In this document: piece by piece, positions 10,331 to 21,001 of the stretch
How the letters are laid out: every line of letters starts with the position of its first letter
How positions within the stretch are numbered: the stretch's first letter is position 1
Assembly: GCF_963259705.1 (NCBI RefSeq)
Contig: NC_081841.1
Coordinates: 89,603,063 to 89,667,062, forward strand
Source of the DNA: Myotis daubentonii
Taxonomy: Eukaryota; Chordata; Mammalia; Chiroptera; Vespertilionidae
Length of the DNA stretch: 64,000 nucleotides
Direction: 5' to 3'
Notes under the pieces: generated by a model
Told to the model about the DNA's origin: nothing
The model's database searches: none
Seen by the model: the letters and a program-made list of their open reading frames with translations, nothing else
Program-made: the position numbers and the translations under genes

Positions 10331-10384
10331 AAAACAAAAACTAGATTTTATTTTTTCATAATTTGCTTGCTATATACTCTATAT

Positions 10385-10900
10385 AACAAACATTATTTCT
10401 ACTAAATTTTTTGCATTGTTTTTTATTTATTTGTTTACTTATTTAGGTAGATAGGTAGAGGGTATAATTATATATATGCAGGGTGTCCCAAAAAATGTAT
10501 GCACACTTTGAATAATTGTTCATTCCAAAGGGTTACATCTAAAAAGAAAGAAATATCAATTGAGTTTATTTTTTGAGGGGACACTCTTTATATATATAAA
10601 CATTTGGTATTATTTTGTACTAGTTTCAGGTGTATAGCATAGTAGTTAGACAATCATATACTTTACAAAGCATTTCCCCTGGTACTTCTAGTACCACCTA
10701 GCACCATACATAGTTATTATAATATTATTGACTATATTCCTTATGTTGTACTTTACCATGCTGTACTTTCTCCCCATGACTATTTTGTAATTACCAATCT
10801 ATACTTCTCTATTCCTTCACCCACTCCCTTTATATTGTGTTCTAATCTTTGAGTGATAGACCATTTATATTAACATCCTTTGATATTATATGAAAATGTT
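10385..10900 (-). repeat. L1 3' end, antisense, split by a MITE
   Basis: The text around TGTACTAGTTTCAGGTGTA, TACTTTACAAAGCATTTCCCC and CCATACATAGTTATTATAAT is the antisense of a widespread L1 3' UTR. A sense copy of the same region occurs at about 35295-35580. A mariner-like MITE sits inside it at 10478-10590. Confidence 0.75.
10478..10590. mobile_element. mariner-like MITE
   Basis: The left end CAGGGTGTCCCAAAAAATG and the right end (complement AAGAGTGTCCCCTCAAAAAA) form imperfect inverted repeats, with TA-rich flanks. About 110 bp and non-coding. The GGGTGTCCCAAAA terminus is shared with the larger element at 47033-47404. Confidence 0.72.
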
Positions 10901-11059
10901 AAACATATAGGCATTTTTTGGGGTAGATAGCTGATAGCTCTCATTAAGCTCTCCAAGGATTTCTGCAATCTAAAATAAAAAACTCACTGTTTTACACCCT
11001 CATTTTAAATGTTAGAAATAGATACATCTGGCAAAGAAATATACAGATAGGCGTTATGA

Positions 11060-11230
11060 TTTATTTAACCAAACCTTCTTTTTTGGACATTTTAGTCCCT
11101 TCCAGGTTTTGGTTGTTATAAACAATATGCAGTCAATGTAACTGTCGCTTTAAAGTGTAACCACATAACCATTTCCTCTTGACACTGGCAGATATGAAAT
11201 TGCTGGGAAATTTATATAAGTGTGGGGTAA
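11060..11230 (-). repeat. Possible L1M 3'-region fragment
   Basis: The phrase TTTTGGTTGTTATAAACAATATGC followed by CCATTTCCTCTTGACACTGGCAG resembles antisense L1 3' sequence. It is weak and boundaries are uncertain. Confidence 0.35.
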
Positions 11231-12557
11231 ATACAGATTGATGAATTTCACAGCTCTTAGTCGGTGACTTTTTACCCATACAACCCTCATTGTTCAGGCA
11301 CCACAAGTTAATGCCCGGGATCTGCAAAGTAAGGAAGCCCATCTTCCTGCTAGAACCAGTTTTGTGGGGGAAGGAGCAAGGTTTCCTGCCTTTGTCTGGA
11401 TTTGTCACTGCCATGAAGGCCTGCCCCTCACCCAGGCAGAGTTGCAGCGCTTCTGTTTACATTTTTGCCAGGGCACTGGGGCAAGCCCGGGCAAAGCCCC
11501 GCAGCACACTGCCCTGGGTCACAGCTGAGCGTCTGGTGATTCCCTTTGGGGAAACAGAATGTCTCTGAGAGTTGGGGCGCTGCCATGGGAAATTCACACA
11601 GGGGAAAGCAACAGGACGCATCACAGTAATTTCAAGGCGGGGAGGAGGGAGGAGAAGAGTAGGTAAGCAAGAAGGTCACCAAAAGTGAGGGGTTCCACTG
11701 AGTTTGGCTCACATATATAAAAAGCAACAGAAAAAAAACTGCCAAGGCATTATTGGTGATTTATAATCTGAAGCTAAGCACATAAGAATTTGCCTTTTTT
11801 AAATTGTGGGTGAGTTTAATTTGAACTCTCAAATGGTGTTCTTATGGTTCCAGTTTAATCCCATGGGGTAACTATAGCACCGACAAGCAAGCCCACATCA
11901 GACTGTAAATGAACTTGCCTTGAGTTTATAATCTAAAGATTACAATCTCTCTTGCAAAATGATGCAAAGTTCTTTTGCACAACTTCTCAAGTAACATACC
12001 TTCTATGTCCTTCCTAATAGAACTTTCTTTAGAAGCCCAGTGTGTGTTATCGTGCTTTCGCAGATGGAGAAACGAAATCACAAGAAGATTAAACAGCCTA
12101 TCTAAGATGACTTAACAAGTCCTCCCCAAACACGCGACTCCTGATGACTTGTGACAGACAAATGCTTCCATTGACAACCAACCTCACCCTTGTCCCTGAG
12201 TAGAGAAACAAGGGAAATCACTTACTGGTCCAAAAGACCTCACAATGTTATGAAGATGGCAGATTCGATCAGACCCTCACTAGCTAGATCCAAATCGGGC
12301 CTGACAGAGGCTTCATTAGATCTAAAAATCCTGCTTGTTTTAGCTCTGAGTCCTCTCATGTCACAGTGAATTGGCTCCCAGAGTCAGGGAGGGCTCCCCA
12401 CAAAGTGCTTACAGATGATGGTCATCCTGTGTGAAATAAAATGCAGTTCTATTAGGGGGGAAACGACCAAGCAGTGATGGCATGGCCTGACCAAAGGGAC
12501 AGCCTTGCTGGCTGCCTAGAAATGAGCAAGAGGAAAACCCAGCCATTTAAACAAACA

Positions 12558-12560
<3 letters not shown>
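11231..12560. other. Unique sequence, no gene seen
   Basis: A GC-richer patch at 11330-11580 contains open frames of 92-93 codons on both strands, with no recognisable domain or splice structure. The rest is ordinary non-repetitive DNA. Confidence 0.5.

Positions 12561-12621
<61 letters not shown>
12561..12621. repeat. (TA)n microsatellite
   Basis: About 30 uninterrupted TA units, preceded by a short AAAC tract. Confidence 0.97.
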
Positions 12622-12623
<2 letters not shown>

Positions 12624-12984
12624 CCAACCTCCTCATGGAAACTTGTCTTTTGAAGCTGAATTTCATGGAAGCTAGGTTCCATTTTATGTATTTTATGCTT
12701 CAGATCAGAAAAATGGCACTTCTGTAACTGAAAGAGTTCATCTGACCCCAGACAGGCCATATTTCTTCGTATTTTTTTCACAATGGAATCAAAATCTGTC
12801 TCTTCAAACGTGGTGCCAGTGAGGCCAGCCCTTCAGATCAGCAGAGTTGGTGCCCATTGAGTTAATGTGACTTGAGAGGAGCCCAAAAGCCTGCCTGCCA
12901 AGGTGCCTACCGCTTCCACCATTTGAGTCACTCCAGTGAATGGGGCATTGCATTTCCAAAATGCTCCTGTCACAAGCACTAACG

Positions 12985-13050
12985 CAGGCCTAGCACCGTG
13001 CACAGGCCATCACAGCCACTCAATGTTTATTGAGCGAATAAAAGAATGAT
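12985..13050 (+). repeat. L2 3'-end fragment
   Basis: GCCTAGCACCGTGCACAGGCC followed by CTCAATGTTTATTGAGCGAA is the usual L2 3' terminus wording. 12622-12984 and 13051-13554 show no recognised element. Confidence 0.55.
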
Positions 13051-13554
13051 TGTTGCCTGGGAAGGATAATAAGCTATGATTATATTGGTTAGATTTCATG
13101 CCAAAAATATGTAAGTATCTGGAACATATTAACTCATTTGCTCCCACTGTATATGGTTGCGAAGTAAGTTCTCAGATTGGCCATCTGCTCATGAGCCCCA
13201 CTAGTTCTTAAAGAAATGCACTGTTGGAGAGGAAAGTGTGTACCCAAGGCAAGCGCTATGAGAACGAGGGACTGGAAAGCCCCTGAGGAGAGGGAGAAGA
13301 AAGCCAAAGGTGAGTTCAGTGTCTGTGCAGGCAGTGCAGCATGGAGGTCCTCACCATTCTCCCTGGCACCTGGCCAAAGAGCTTCTCCATCCAGCGGCAC
13401 TCCTGATTAGTGGTTTTCCCATGAGTTCAGGAGTTCAAATCCCTGCTCTCCTGCTTCCTCGATTTAGAACAAAATATTTAACTTTTGTTGCTCTAAAATG
13501 AGCATAATAACGCTCTCCTTGGACTGCTGTGATGATGAAAATAATACACACACA

Positions 13555-13768
13555 GCCCTGCTGGCATGGCTCAATGGTTGAGCGTAAATGATCCAGGAGG
13601 TCATGGTTCGATTCCTGGTCAGGGTACACGTTGGAGTTTCAGGCTCAATCCCCAATGTGGGGGGCGTGCAGGAGGCAGCTGATCAATGATTCTCTCTCAT
13701 CATTGATGTTTCTATCCCTCTCTCCCTCTCTCTTCCTCTCTGAAATCAATAAAAAATATTTTTAAAAA
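13555..13768 (+). mobile_element. Ves SINE
   Basis: The tRNA-derived head has an A box in TGGCTCAATGGTTGAG and a B box in GGTTCGATTCC. The usual Ves middle (GTGCAGGAGGCAGCTGATCAA) and pyrimidine-rich tail follow, then ATCAATAAAAAATATT. The flanks ATACACACACAG (left) and ATACACATACAG (right) are a near-perfect target duplication. The A and B boxes would form an internal pol III promoter. Confidence 0.93.
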
Positions 13769-13837
13769 TACACATACAGTCCTAGAAGAGCGTAGGAAAT
13801 ACTCAAGTAATATTATTATTATCATTAATACATTTTA

Positions 13838-14042
13838 AAAAAATCCTCGCCCGAGGATATTTTTTCCATTGATTTTCAGACAAAGTGGAAGGGAAGGAGG
13901 GGGGAGAGAGAGAAGCATCCACGTGAGAAAAATACATCGATTAGTTGCCTCCCAAATGCGCCTTGACCGAGGCCAGGAATCGAACCTATGACCCTTCAGG
14001 TCACAGGCAGACGATCTAACCACTGAACAAACTGGCCAGGGC
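13838..14042 (-). mobile_element. Ves-related SINE, GAGGATATTTT-tail subfamily
   Basis: Antisense copy: the tail CCTCGCCCGAGGATATTTTTTCC is at left and the tRNA-derived head (complement of CTAACCACTGAACAAACTGGCC) at right. The target duplication is ATCATTAATACATTTT (ends about 13837) against ATCATTAATATTTTT (from about 14043). Confidence 0.9.
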
Positions 14043-14074
14043 TATCATTAATATTTTTAACATCTACTATCTGT

Positions 14075-14230
14075 ATAGCAAGATTTGGGGGTGGATGATT
14101 TATTTTTTTTACCATTATATCGTCTATAAATACACAATAGATTAGTTGGCTAGCTGCCCCAGCAGCTGTTGCCTGCTATTAGTATGTATATATCTGTATG
14201 AAAGAAATAGAGATGTACATTTTACATTTA
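14075..14230 (+). repeat. Local duplicate, copy 1
   Basis: This stretch (GGGGTGGATGATTTATT, AAATACACAATAGATTAG, CAGCAGCTGTTGCCTGC, GTACATTTTACATTTATAC) aligns by eye with 15120-15280. Both are in the same orientation about 1.05 kb apart. No known repeat family is recognised. Confidence 0.6.
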
Positions 14231-14308
14231 TACTTCTGCCATGGGAAAAATCTACCATTTAGAAAATCTGCCACGTGGATATTTAACCTGCTTGATTTTT
14301 TTTCACAG

Positions 14309-14383
14309 TATGGAGTACAGCTACGACTTGTACGATATTGTTATGGAGACTGGATCCTCAGCTTTCACTCCCCCTGCACTGGT
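14309..14383 (+). other. Exon-like 75-nt segment (candidate only)
   Basis: It is bounded on the left by a T8 tract and TTTTTTTTCACAG with an upstream TTTAACC branch-point-like sequence. On the right is a strong donor, GTGAGT at 14384-14389. The 75 nt are a multiple of three and all three frames are open. The first frame begins YGVQLRLVRY and the second begins with ATG (MEYSYDLYDI). I recognise neither peptide. Splice-like sites of this quality also occur by chance, so this is a candidate and not a gene call. Confidence 0.2.
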
Positions 14384-14647
14384 GTGAGTAATAAATTCAT
14401 TCCTAACTCGTGGCTCTGCAGTCAAACTGCTGCTTAATGCTGCAGCAGTGATTAGGGTCACCCTAAAAGATTATTAAAAGCATTATGTAGGGCTAGTCAT
14501 AGAGATGATCACTGAATTAGCAGTCCTTACTTCCTGTGCCACCCTGGGCATAAGTCTAGAATCACAAAATGCTGAATTCAGCCATATCGCCCTCAGTGGT
14601 CCTTGGGTGAGAGACTAACATGAAAGTTATTTAAAATCAGTGAAAGG

Positions 14648-14877
14648 TGCCCTAACTGGTGTGGCTCAGTAGATAGAGTGTCAGCCTGCGGACTGAAGGG
14701 TCCCAGGTTCGATTCTGGTCAAGGGCATGTACCTTGGTTGCGGGCATATCCCCAGTAGGGGGTGTGCAAAAGGCAGCTGATTGATGTTTCTCTCTCGTCA
14801 ATGTTTCTAACTCTCCCTCTCCCTTCCTCTCTGTAAAAAAATCAATAAAAAAATATATTAAAAAATAATAATAAAAT
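14648..14877 (+). mobile_element. Ves SINE
   Basis: Head CCCTAACTGGTGTGGCTCAG with an A box, B box GGTTCGATTCT, Ves middle (GGCAGCTGATTGATG) and a CTCTCCCTCTCCC tail followed by an A-rich end. The target duplication AAAATCAGTGAAAGG / AAAATCAGTGGAAGG is clear on both sides. Confidence 0.94.
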
Positions 14878-15119
14878 AAAATCAGTGGAAGGGCTCTTTC
14901 CAACTCTGGCAAAACACATAGGTAGGTATGGGGCAATAATCAGAGGAAACAAGTTTTGGGGGTTTTTTTCCTCTGAATTTTAAAGTCAGAGAGTTTCCTG
15001 CGTAAGCAATATTTTCTTTTTTATTATTCTTAAACTTACCATATCTAGTGCAGCTAGCTTTGGAAACCCAAAATGATTATTCATAGCATGCTTTTGTAAA
15101 ATAAACATACATAATATGT

Positions 15120-15280
15120 TCATAAGATATGGGGGGGGGGCGATCTATTTCTAACCCTTACAAGTTCCACAAATACAGACTAGATCAGCAACTGCATCAG
15201 CAGCTGCTGCCTACGCTTAGCTGTGTGTGTGTCTGTGTGAGAGAGACAGACGTGTGCATTTCACATTTCAACTCCCCAGA
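15120..15280 (+). repeat. Local duplicate, copy 2
   Basis: Partner of 14075-14230. Shared blocks include ACAAATACAGACTAGATCAG, CAGCAGCTGCTGCCTAC and a GTGTGCATTTCACATTTCAAC block. It starts at a G run (15130-15139). It is diverged enough that the duplication is not recent. Confidence 0.6.
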
Positions 15281-15845
15281 ACAGTTCCCAAGTTACGGAA
15301 ATGACAGTGTTGTGTAACAGCAACAGCAGAGAGATGTCTGGTCATTGATATGCAAATGACAATAGCAGGCATTCTGCTGTGTTTAAGGAATCCCATGACT
15401 GGTTTGCCCACAAGCAGGTTATTAAAGTGAAACAAGGCTATTTTGTCCATTATGAAAATCACTGTCCTGTCCCAGTGAGTGGCACTTTCAGGGCTGTTTA
15501 CATTGCAGCAGACAACCAGCAATAAATCAATATAAATAGTCCATCAAATCCATTTTCTTTTTTTTTTCCTTTTTTCTGAGAACAGTAGCTGTTCAAAATC
15601 ACAGGGTTAAACAAGAACCTGAAGCAAGCAGAAATTATTAAAAATCCAACATTTGGTCAAGCCTGTGTATATTAAATCATTCATAAGTAAAACCCTCAAA
15701 GCACTGGTGTAGTTAAGAAAAATCTCATTTTAATTCCTAGAAATTAAAGTCCAACTCTAAATAATAACAGTAATAGCAAGTCGTATATGTATCATATAAA
15801 ATGTTTATAAAGTATTTACTAGGTGATGGAAAATACTGTATGCAA
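15281..15845. other. Unique sequence, no gene seen
   Basis: AT-rich, non-repetitive, with a T-run at about 15558-15567. No ORF or element is supported. Confidence 0.5.
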
Positions 15846-16015
15846 GTGCTTATTATTGAGATGGACACATTGCATGCATTATATCATTTAATCCTCACAA
15901 AGACCCTCTGAGGCAGATGCCATTATAATCCTCATTTTAAAGATAAACTGAGGTTTAAAGAAGTTCAGTAACTTGCCGAAGACCAGAAACCCAGTGTGTG
16001 AGCGATCCAGCTTTC
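15846..16015 (-). repeat. MIR SINE (antisense)
   Basis: The order ATTATATCATTTAATCCTC, ATAATCCTCATTTTAAAGAT, AACTGAGGTTTAAAGAAGTT, GTAACTTGCCGAAGACC is the complement of MIR. It is old, with no target duplication visible. Confidence 0.85.
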
Positions 16016-16239
16016 TCACCCAGGATCCCTATCAGATTGGAATGGACTCTTAGCTATGATGCATGTTGTACTCTACAGAGATTCCATGGTGGAAATCGAA
16101 TTATAGCCAGTAAAATATCTTGGGAACTCAGAATATTTTGACCAAGTTTGACCAAAGATGAAAAAGACTCTAGCTTGATATGGGAATACTCTTAACTTTT
16201 ATTTTAAAATCAAGTTATCCATAATAAATTCTACCATTC

Positions 16240-17320
16240 ATTCACTTTTCATCTAACAAATATTTATTGAGCAGTTCATAAGTGTGAGATACATGCCGAA
16301 CCTGGGGCTAGTGAACCAGACCAACATAGTCCTGACTTCATTTAACTTACAGTCCTCTAAGGAGAGGAACATTAAAAAACCATTTTTCGTTATAATTGTG
16401 ACAAGTATGCAGGAGGAAAACAGATTAAATGCAAGGAAAACAGATTAAAAGGAGACCCAACCTAGTCTGGGAAAGTCACAGAAAGCCTCTCTGAGGAAGT
16501 AACATTTAGGAGGCTTGGAGACTAGGTAAGAGTTGGCCAGATTTAGGATCAGTGTGGGAAAGGAGAGGTATATTCGAAGCTTTAAGTTGTCTACAAGTCA
16601 AATTAAAACCAAAACAAATTTGCTTAAGAAACTAAAAAGTATTTATTGGGACAGCTTCAAGCACAGTTTGAACAAGATTCTGGCTTTGTTTCTTTAAAAG
16701 TCTAACTGTTCTGCCAAATTTTATATGTTAGTTTCAGTCTCTTGGTTTCTATCATGATAACGTGTAGCAACAACATTCACATTTTTGCTGTTTTTGTTCA
16801 CCTTTACGGAGAGAAAGAGAGAGTTCCCTCTTTGTGCTGATTAGGCTACTGCAAGCCAATCCTTCTAACCAGCAGATGCCTCCTGATTGCCTTACGTACT
16901 GGTTACCTGAACCAATCGTTTTGGTTAAAAGAGGGCGGGGGGGGGGGTGTAATTTGTGTACCCTTGATCCCTAGAGTGGATCTGTTTCATCCAAACTGTA
17001 TGGCTGCTGAGCATAGGTGCGCTGTATGTGGAGAAGCCAACCACAATTTCCAGTCCGGGCAGGAAACTACCTGATCAAAAATAGAAACATGTTCAAAGAG
17101 CCTTAGGTGATTAGCTTAGATGTTATAGGACCTGATAGCAATCGTGTGAAAACAGAAAATGAAGAGGCATAACACAGGTTGCAGTCAGGGACCAGCCAGA
17201 TCATGCAGGGGCTTGAATTCCATGTTAAAAAAATCTTGGGCGTTTTCCTAAGGTTAATGGAGAGTTTTTGTCATATGTGATGATCAAATTTATGAATTAA
17301 AAAACGTTCATGTGTAGAAG
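16240..17320 (+). repeat. Old dispersed repeat split by an unknown insert
   Basis: The left part (16240-16570) has the ATTCATT...AACAAATATTTATTGAGC start and a CTGAGGAAGTAACATTTAGG segment. The right part (about 17150-17320) has the CCAGATCATGCAGGGGC ending of the same family. The intervening 16575-17110 belongs to something else, possibly an LTR, with a G run at about 16937-16948. Related copies occur at 22100-22560, 22735-23150 and 58450-59130. I do not name the family. Confidence 0.5.
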
Positions 17321-17391
17321 GAAACAATCCATCAAATATATATGTATATATTTTATACATAAACATATATACATAGGCTATCTCTGAAAAA

Positions 17392-17525
17392 TCTATAATA
17401 ATAATATGCTACTTAGACCGGACAGTCAAACGACCTTCCAGATGTCCTTCCGGACTACCTTCCGGAGGAAGCCGGGGCTGCGAGGGCTGAGCCCCTTGCA
17501 CAAATTGTGTACATCGGGCCTCTAG
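17392..17525 (+). mobile_element. Short HeliBat-type Helitron
   Basis: Starts TCTATAATAATAATATGC after an A and ends CATCGGGCCTCTAG before a T. The interior has CGACCTTCCAGATGTCC repeats and a degenerate TGCACAAATTGTGTAC hairpin. At 134 bp it is an internally deleted form with no ORF. Confidence 0.92.
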
Positions 17526-18604
17526 TATATAATGAACTGGTAAGTGTGGTTGCCTGTAGGAAGAGGTCCTTAGGGAACAGAGGGCTGACTTACTGGAGAG
17601 ACTTTTCATTGCATGCACTTTTGAACTTGCTTTTTTAAAACTTATATTCATACATTATTTTTAAACTTAGAAAAAAATAGTAAATTAATTGATTTAACTG
17701 AGTACTCTGTCCATTGCCCATAGAGAAAAACTGAAGGTGGGAAGAGAACAAGGAGTCAGGAGGCTACTGCAACTGGCCAGGAGGAGGTGTCCGTCACTGG
17801 CTTCTGAAGGCACAGAAACAGGGTCTCATCCTGCCCTTCTCCACCACCATTGCTACGCTTGTGTTCTGAAGGATGGCACACGGAGGAGGAAATGGCTGCA
17901 GAGCCCGTTATTTCCCAGATGCAATATGGGGAGGCGGTCTGAGAAAAACAGAGCCCAAGGAATGGTTATAAGAGGATGATGGGGACTTGGGGAAAGGGAA
18001 CAAGTTTTTATTTGTGTGGAGGTGCAAACTTAATTGATTCACCTGAGCTACTGATATCCCCAGCTGTAAAATTATGCAAATGTAACACCTCTGAAAATGA
18101 GACTCTGCATCTGAGTTGAACTCTTGAGATCCCAAACTGTGGAACCAGAGCCTCGAAACCTCTCTGGTAGGCAGTCCACACCCTGAAAGAAAATGGGAAG
18201 CTGCCGTCTGTTCTCTCCCTGCAGGCTGACTTCATGTCTGCGGTGGGCAACGCTGAATATGCAATGTGGTCACATGGCTGGCACAAGTAAATAAAAAAAT
18301 GATTACCAAAAGAATGAATGAATGTTAGCAGCAATTTTAGCAGTAATTATATACAGTTAGCAAGAAATAAAATCAATTTGGGGAGAACACAAACATTCAA
18401 TCCATTGCAACAGGGAACTCTGCATATAGGTTATGCTTCTATCTCACTGTGTTTAATCCTCTCCATTTCATAATTCACACCCTCCATAAAATTCTGTTCT
18501 TATCCCTCAAATTGGCTGCAATCACACCTTTTGAACCTCCTATCATTTCATGATACTTCCCTTATTTCATTTATGGGTACACAACAGCTTAGCGTTAACA
18601 AGCA
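17526..18604. other. Unique sequence, no gene seen
   Basis: Overlapping ORFs (80, 75 and 108 codons) occur at 17737-18334 on both strands, but none carries a recognisable domain. No repeat is recognised. Confidence 0.5.
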
Positions 18605-18770
18605 AGCCATCTGGAAATTGGGTTTAAGCTCTTGGTCTACCTTTTCCTACCTTTACTAGTTATGTGACCTTGGGCAATTTACTTAACCTTTTTGTAAATC
18701 CAGTACTTCATCTGAAAAATGGGGATTGTCATGCTATGTACTTCACAGTGTTGTTGTGAGTCATAAACAT
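18605..18770 (+). repeat. MIR SINE (sense)
   Basis: CTAGTTATGTGACCTTGGGC, AATTTACTTAACCTTTTTG and CATCTGAAAAATGGGGATTG are the diagnostic MIR core. Confidence 0.88.
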
Positions 18771-18774
18771 TTGT

Positions 18775-18831
18775 ATGTATGTATATATTCATGTGTGCAT
18801 ATATTTTAACATATATATATATATGTGTGTG

Positions 18832-18905
<74 letters not shown>

Positions 18906-18915
18906 TATATATCAG
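18775..18915. repeat. (TA)n / (TATG)n microsatellite
   Basis: A compound TATG, TA and TG tract. It directly follows the 3' end of the MIR, a common seed position for such arrays. Confidence 0.95.
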
Positions 18916-19066
18916 TTTTGGACTCATTGTAAGCTCTGTATAGGAATTGGCTATTATTACTGTACAATGTGCATAATTATTGATCTATTTGTTATATCTC
19001 TTATTTAGATGATATGCACTTTAAATTATCTGTCTGACTTAGGTTCTTTTTGCAATGTAGTATATT

Positions 19067-19705
19067 AGTCATCTATTCCTGTGTAGCAAACTACCTCAAA
19101 ACTTAGTTTAACAACAGACATTTATTATCTCAGTTTCTGTGGGTCAGAAATGTGGGCTGCCAGTGAGGTGTCTGCCAGGGCTGTCGTCATCTTAAGGCTT
19201 GATTAGGGAGGAATCCAGCTCCAAGCTCACTCCTGTGACTATTGGCAGCCTCGGGTCTACTGGATGTTGTCTGCAGACCTCAGTTCTCTGCCATGTGGGC
19301 CTCTCCATCGGGCAGCTCACAACATGGCAGCCAGCTTCCCCAGAGCAAAGTCAGTGGGAGAGAGAGAGAGAAAGAGAGAGAGAGTGAGCAAAATGGAAGT
19401 CACAGATTTGGGTAGCCTAATCTCAAAAGTGACAACCCATCACTTGTGCTAGATTCTATCTGTGGGAAGTGAGTTACTATGTCCAGCCTCTGCTTTGTTT
19501 TCCATTAAGGTGTCAATGCACTAGACAAAAGGCCTGGTGAGTATGACAAAACCCATGGTCATCTGACAGAGGAAAACAGAGCTTCATGCCTGTAAGCCAA
19601 AACACAATTGTCCATGTAAGGAAAAAGGGATTGCCCAGGGGTGTGAAGACTGGAAGGTGCCATCACTGGAGCCCACCTTGGAGGCTGCCTTCCACACACA
19701 GAAAG
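19067..19705 (-). repeat. Old LTR-like dispersed repeat with an insert
   Basis: TATTAGTCATCTATTCCTGTG, ACATTTATTATCTCAGTTTC, CTCACAACATGGCAGCCAG and TTGGAGGCTGCC are the wording of a mammal-wide repeat that I recognise but do not name. The strand is uncertain. A (GA)n patch lies at 19359-19385. The 126-bp segment 19495-19620 is foreign to the repeat and is duplicated at 20821-20946. Confidence 0.5.
19495..19620 (+). repeat. 126-bp duplicated segment, copy A
   Basis: Matches 20821-20946 over 126 bp in the same orientation with about nine mismatches by eye, shared from TTGTTTT through TGTAAG. It interrupts the surrounding LTR-like repeat. No terminal inverted repeats or poly(A) are visible. 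Confidence 0.85.
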
Positions 19706-20820
19706 AAATCAGAAAATGTGCATGTATTAAATGTGTTGTAGTTATTGGTAACACTTGTAATTCTGAAATCCATCTACCAAATGAACTGAACTAGAGACCT
19801 GCACAGGTAAGTTATAGCTAAGAGAAACACTCATTTACTTCCTTATTTAATAAACACTGGCTGATCCCTAGTTTTATGTCAGACACTGTGTGAATAGTTA
19901 GGGATACTAAGATTTTAAAAAATGAATTTTAAAGCTGGGTAGAATCTGGCCCAACTTTCTCATTTAACAAATATGAGGCCCACAGCAGACAACCTAGCTG
20001 TCCCAAGTCACACAGCAGCACTGCTGATGCCAGGACACAATCTCCTGATTTGAGGTGCTCTCTTCCTCTGATGGAAAGATGGGGCTGCCTGCCACCCTGT
20101 CCTGTGCAAACATCCCCCACTTCTATTTCTATTAGTTAAATCTTAAAGAACTAAACCAATGGGACATCCATTCTCTTTAAATGTGTGTAGTTTTATTAGT
20201 CAGTGATTTATTTATATCAGGACATTCTTTAAAGGCAAACTATAATCCTTAAGGTTCTTACATTCCTAACATATTTGTACTGACTCTTTTTCTCATCTCC
20301 CTTCCTGCTCTTTATACAAGTATTTCATTAAAGCTTCAACACATCACCTGACAGAGATAACACGTTAGACATCACCTGAGTTAGACAACCTTAGAGACAG
20401 AAACAAGTGCCATTCTGCTGGAGACACAAACACTCCGTGGCCTCAAACCATCCAAGGCTGATGTTTCCTTGTTGGTTTTTTTGCTTCCCTTCAATCAGAA
20501 AGAAATGCTTACATGTGTCAGATTCAACCATGCCACTTCTCCCTCCTGGAAAAATAAAATGAGTCCTGCCCTAGTTGTGTCTAGGAATAGGATGCATTTC
20601 AAGAGGCAAATACAAGAATTTCCTGTTATATAAACAGATTCCATCAATTCAAGGACCAGTTGTTGATACTAAAACATTGACAGGTAATTATCCAAAGTAC
20701 CTTAGAATAGCAAGTTTCTGTGCACAATAGCTGCAATTTATTATTATTATTGTTGTGAGCCTCTGTGATGCTCTCTGTTTATGATTCCTGTGATCTTGTC
20801 TGCTGTGATGAATCTACCTT
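19706..20820. other. Mostly unique sequence
   Basis: A very diverged MIR-like stretch may lie at 19830-20060 (CAACTTTCTCATTTAAC, CCCAAGTCACACAGCAGC). Nothing else is recognised. Confidence 0.4.
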
Positions 20821-20946
20821 TTGTTTTTCATTAAGGTGTCAATGCATTAGACAAAAGGCCTGCTGAGTATGACAAAACCCATGATCACCTGACAGAGGAA
20901 AGCAGAACTTTATGCCTGTAAGCCAAAACACAATTGTCCTTGTAAG
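20821..20946 (+). repeat. 126-bp duplicated segment, copy B
   Basis: Partner of 19495-19620, offset by 1,326 bp. It lies in otherwise unrecognised sequence, so this locus is the likelier source. Confidence 0.85.
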
Positions 20947-20967
20947 ATGTGTGTGTATACACATGCA

Positions 20968-20999
<32 letters not shown>
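20968..20999. repeat. (CA)n microsatellite
   Basis: A pure CA tract of about 15 units just after duplicated copy B. Confidence 0.95.

Positions 21000-21001
<2 letters not shown>

Noticed and set aside
13555..13630. tRNA gene
   Set aside because: A and B boxes belong to the tRNA-derived head of a Ves SINE with a tail and target duplication.
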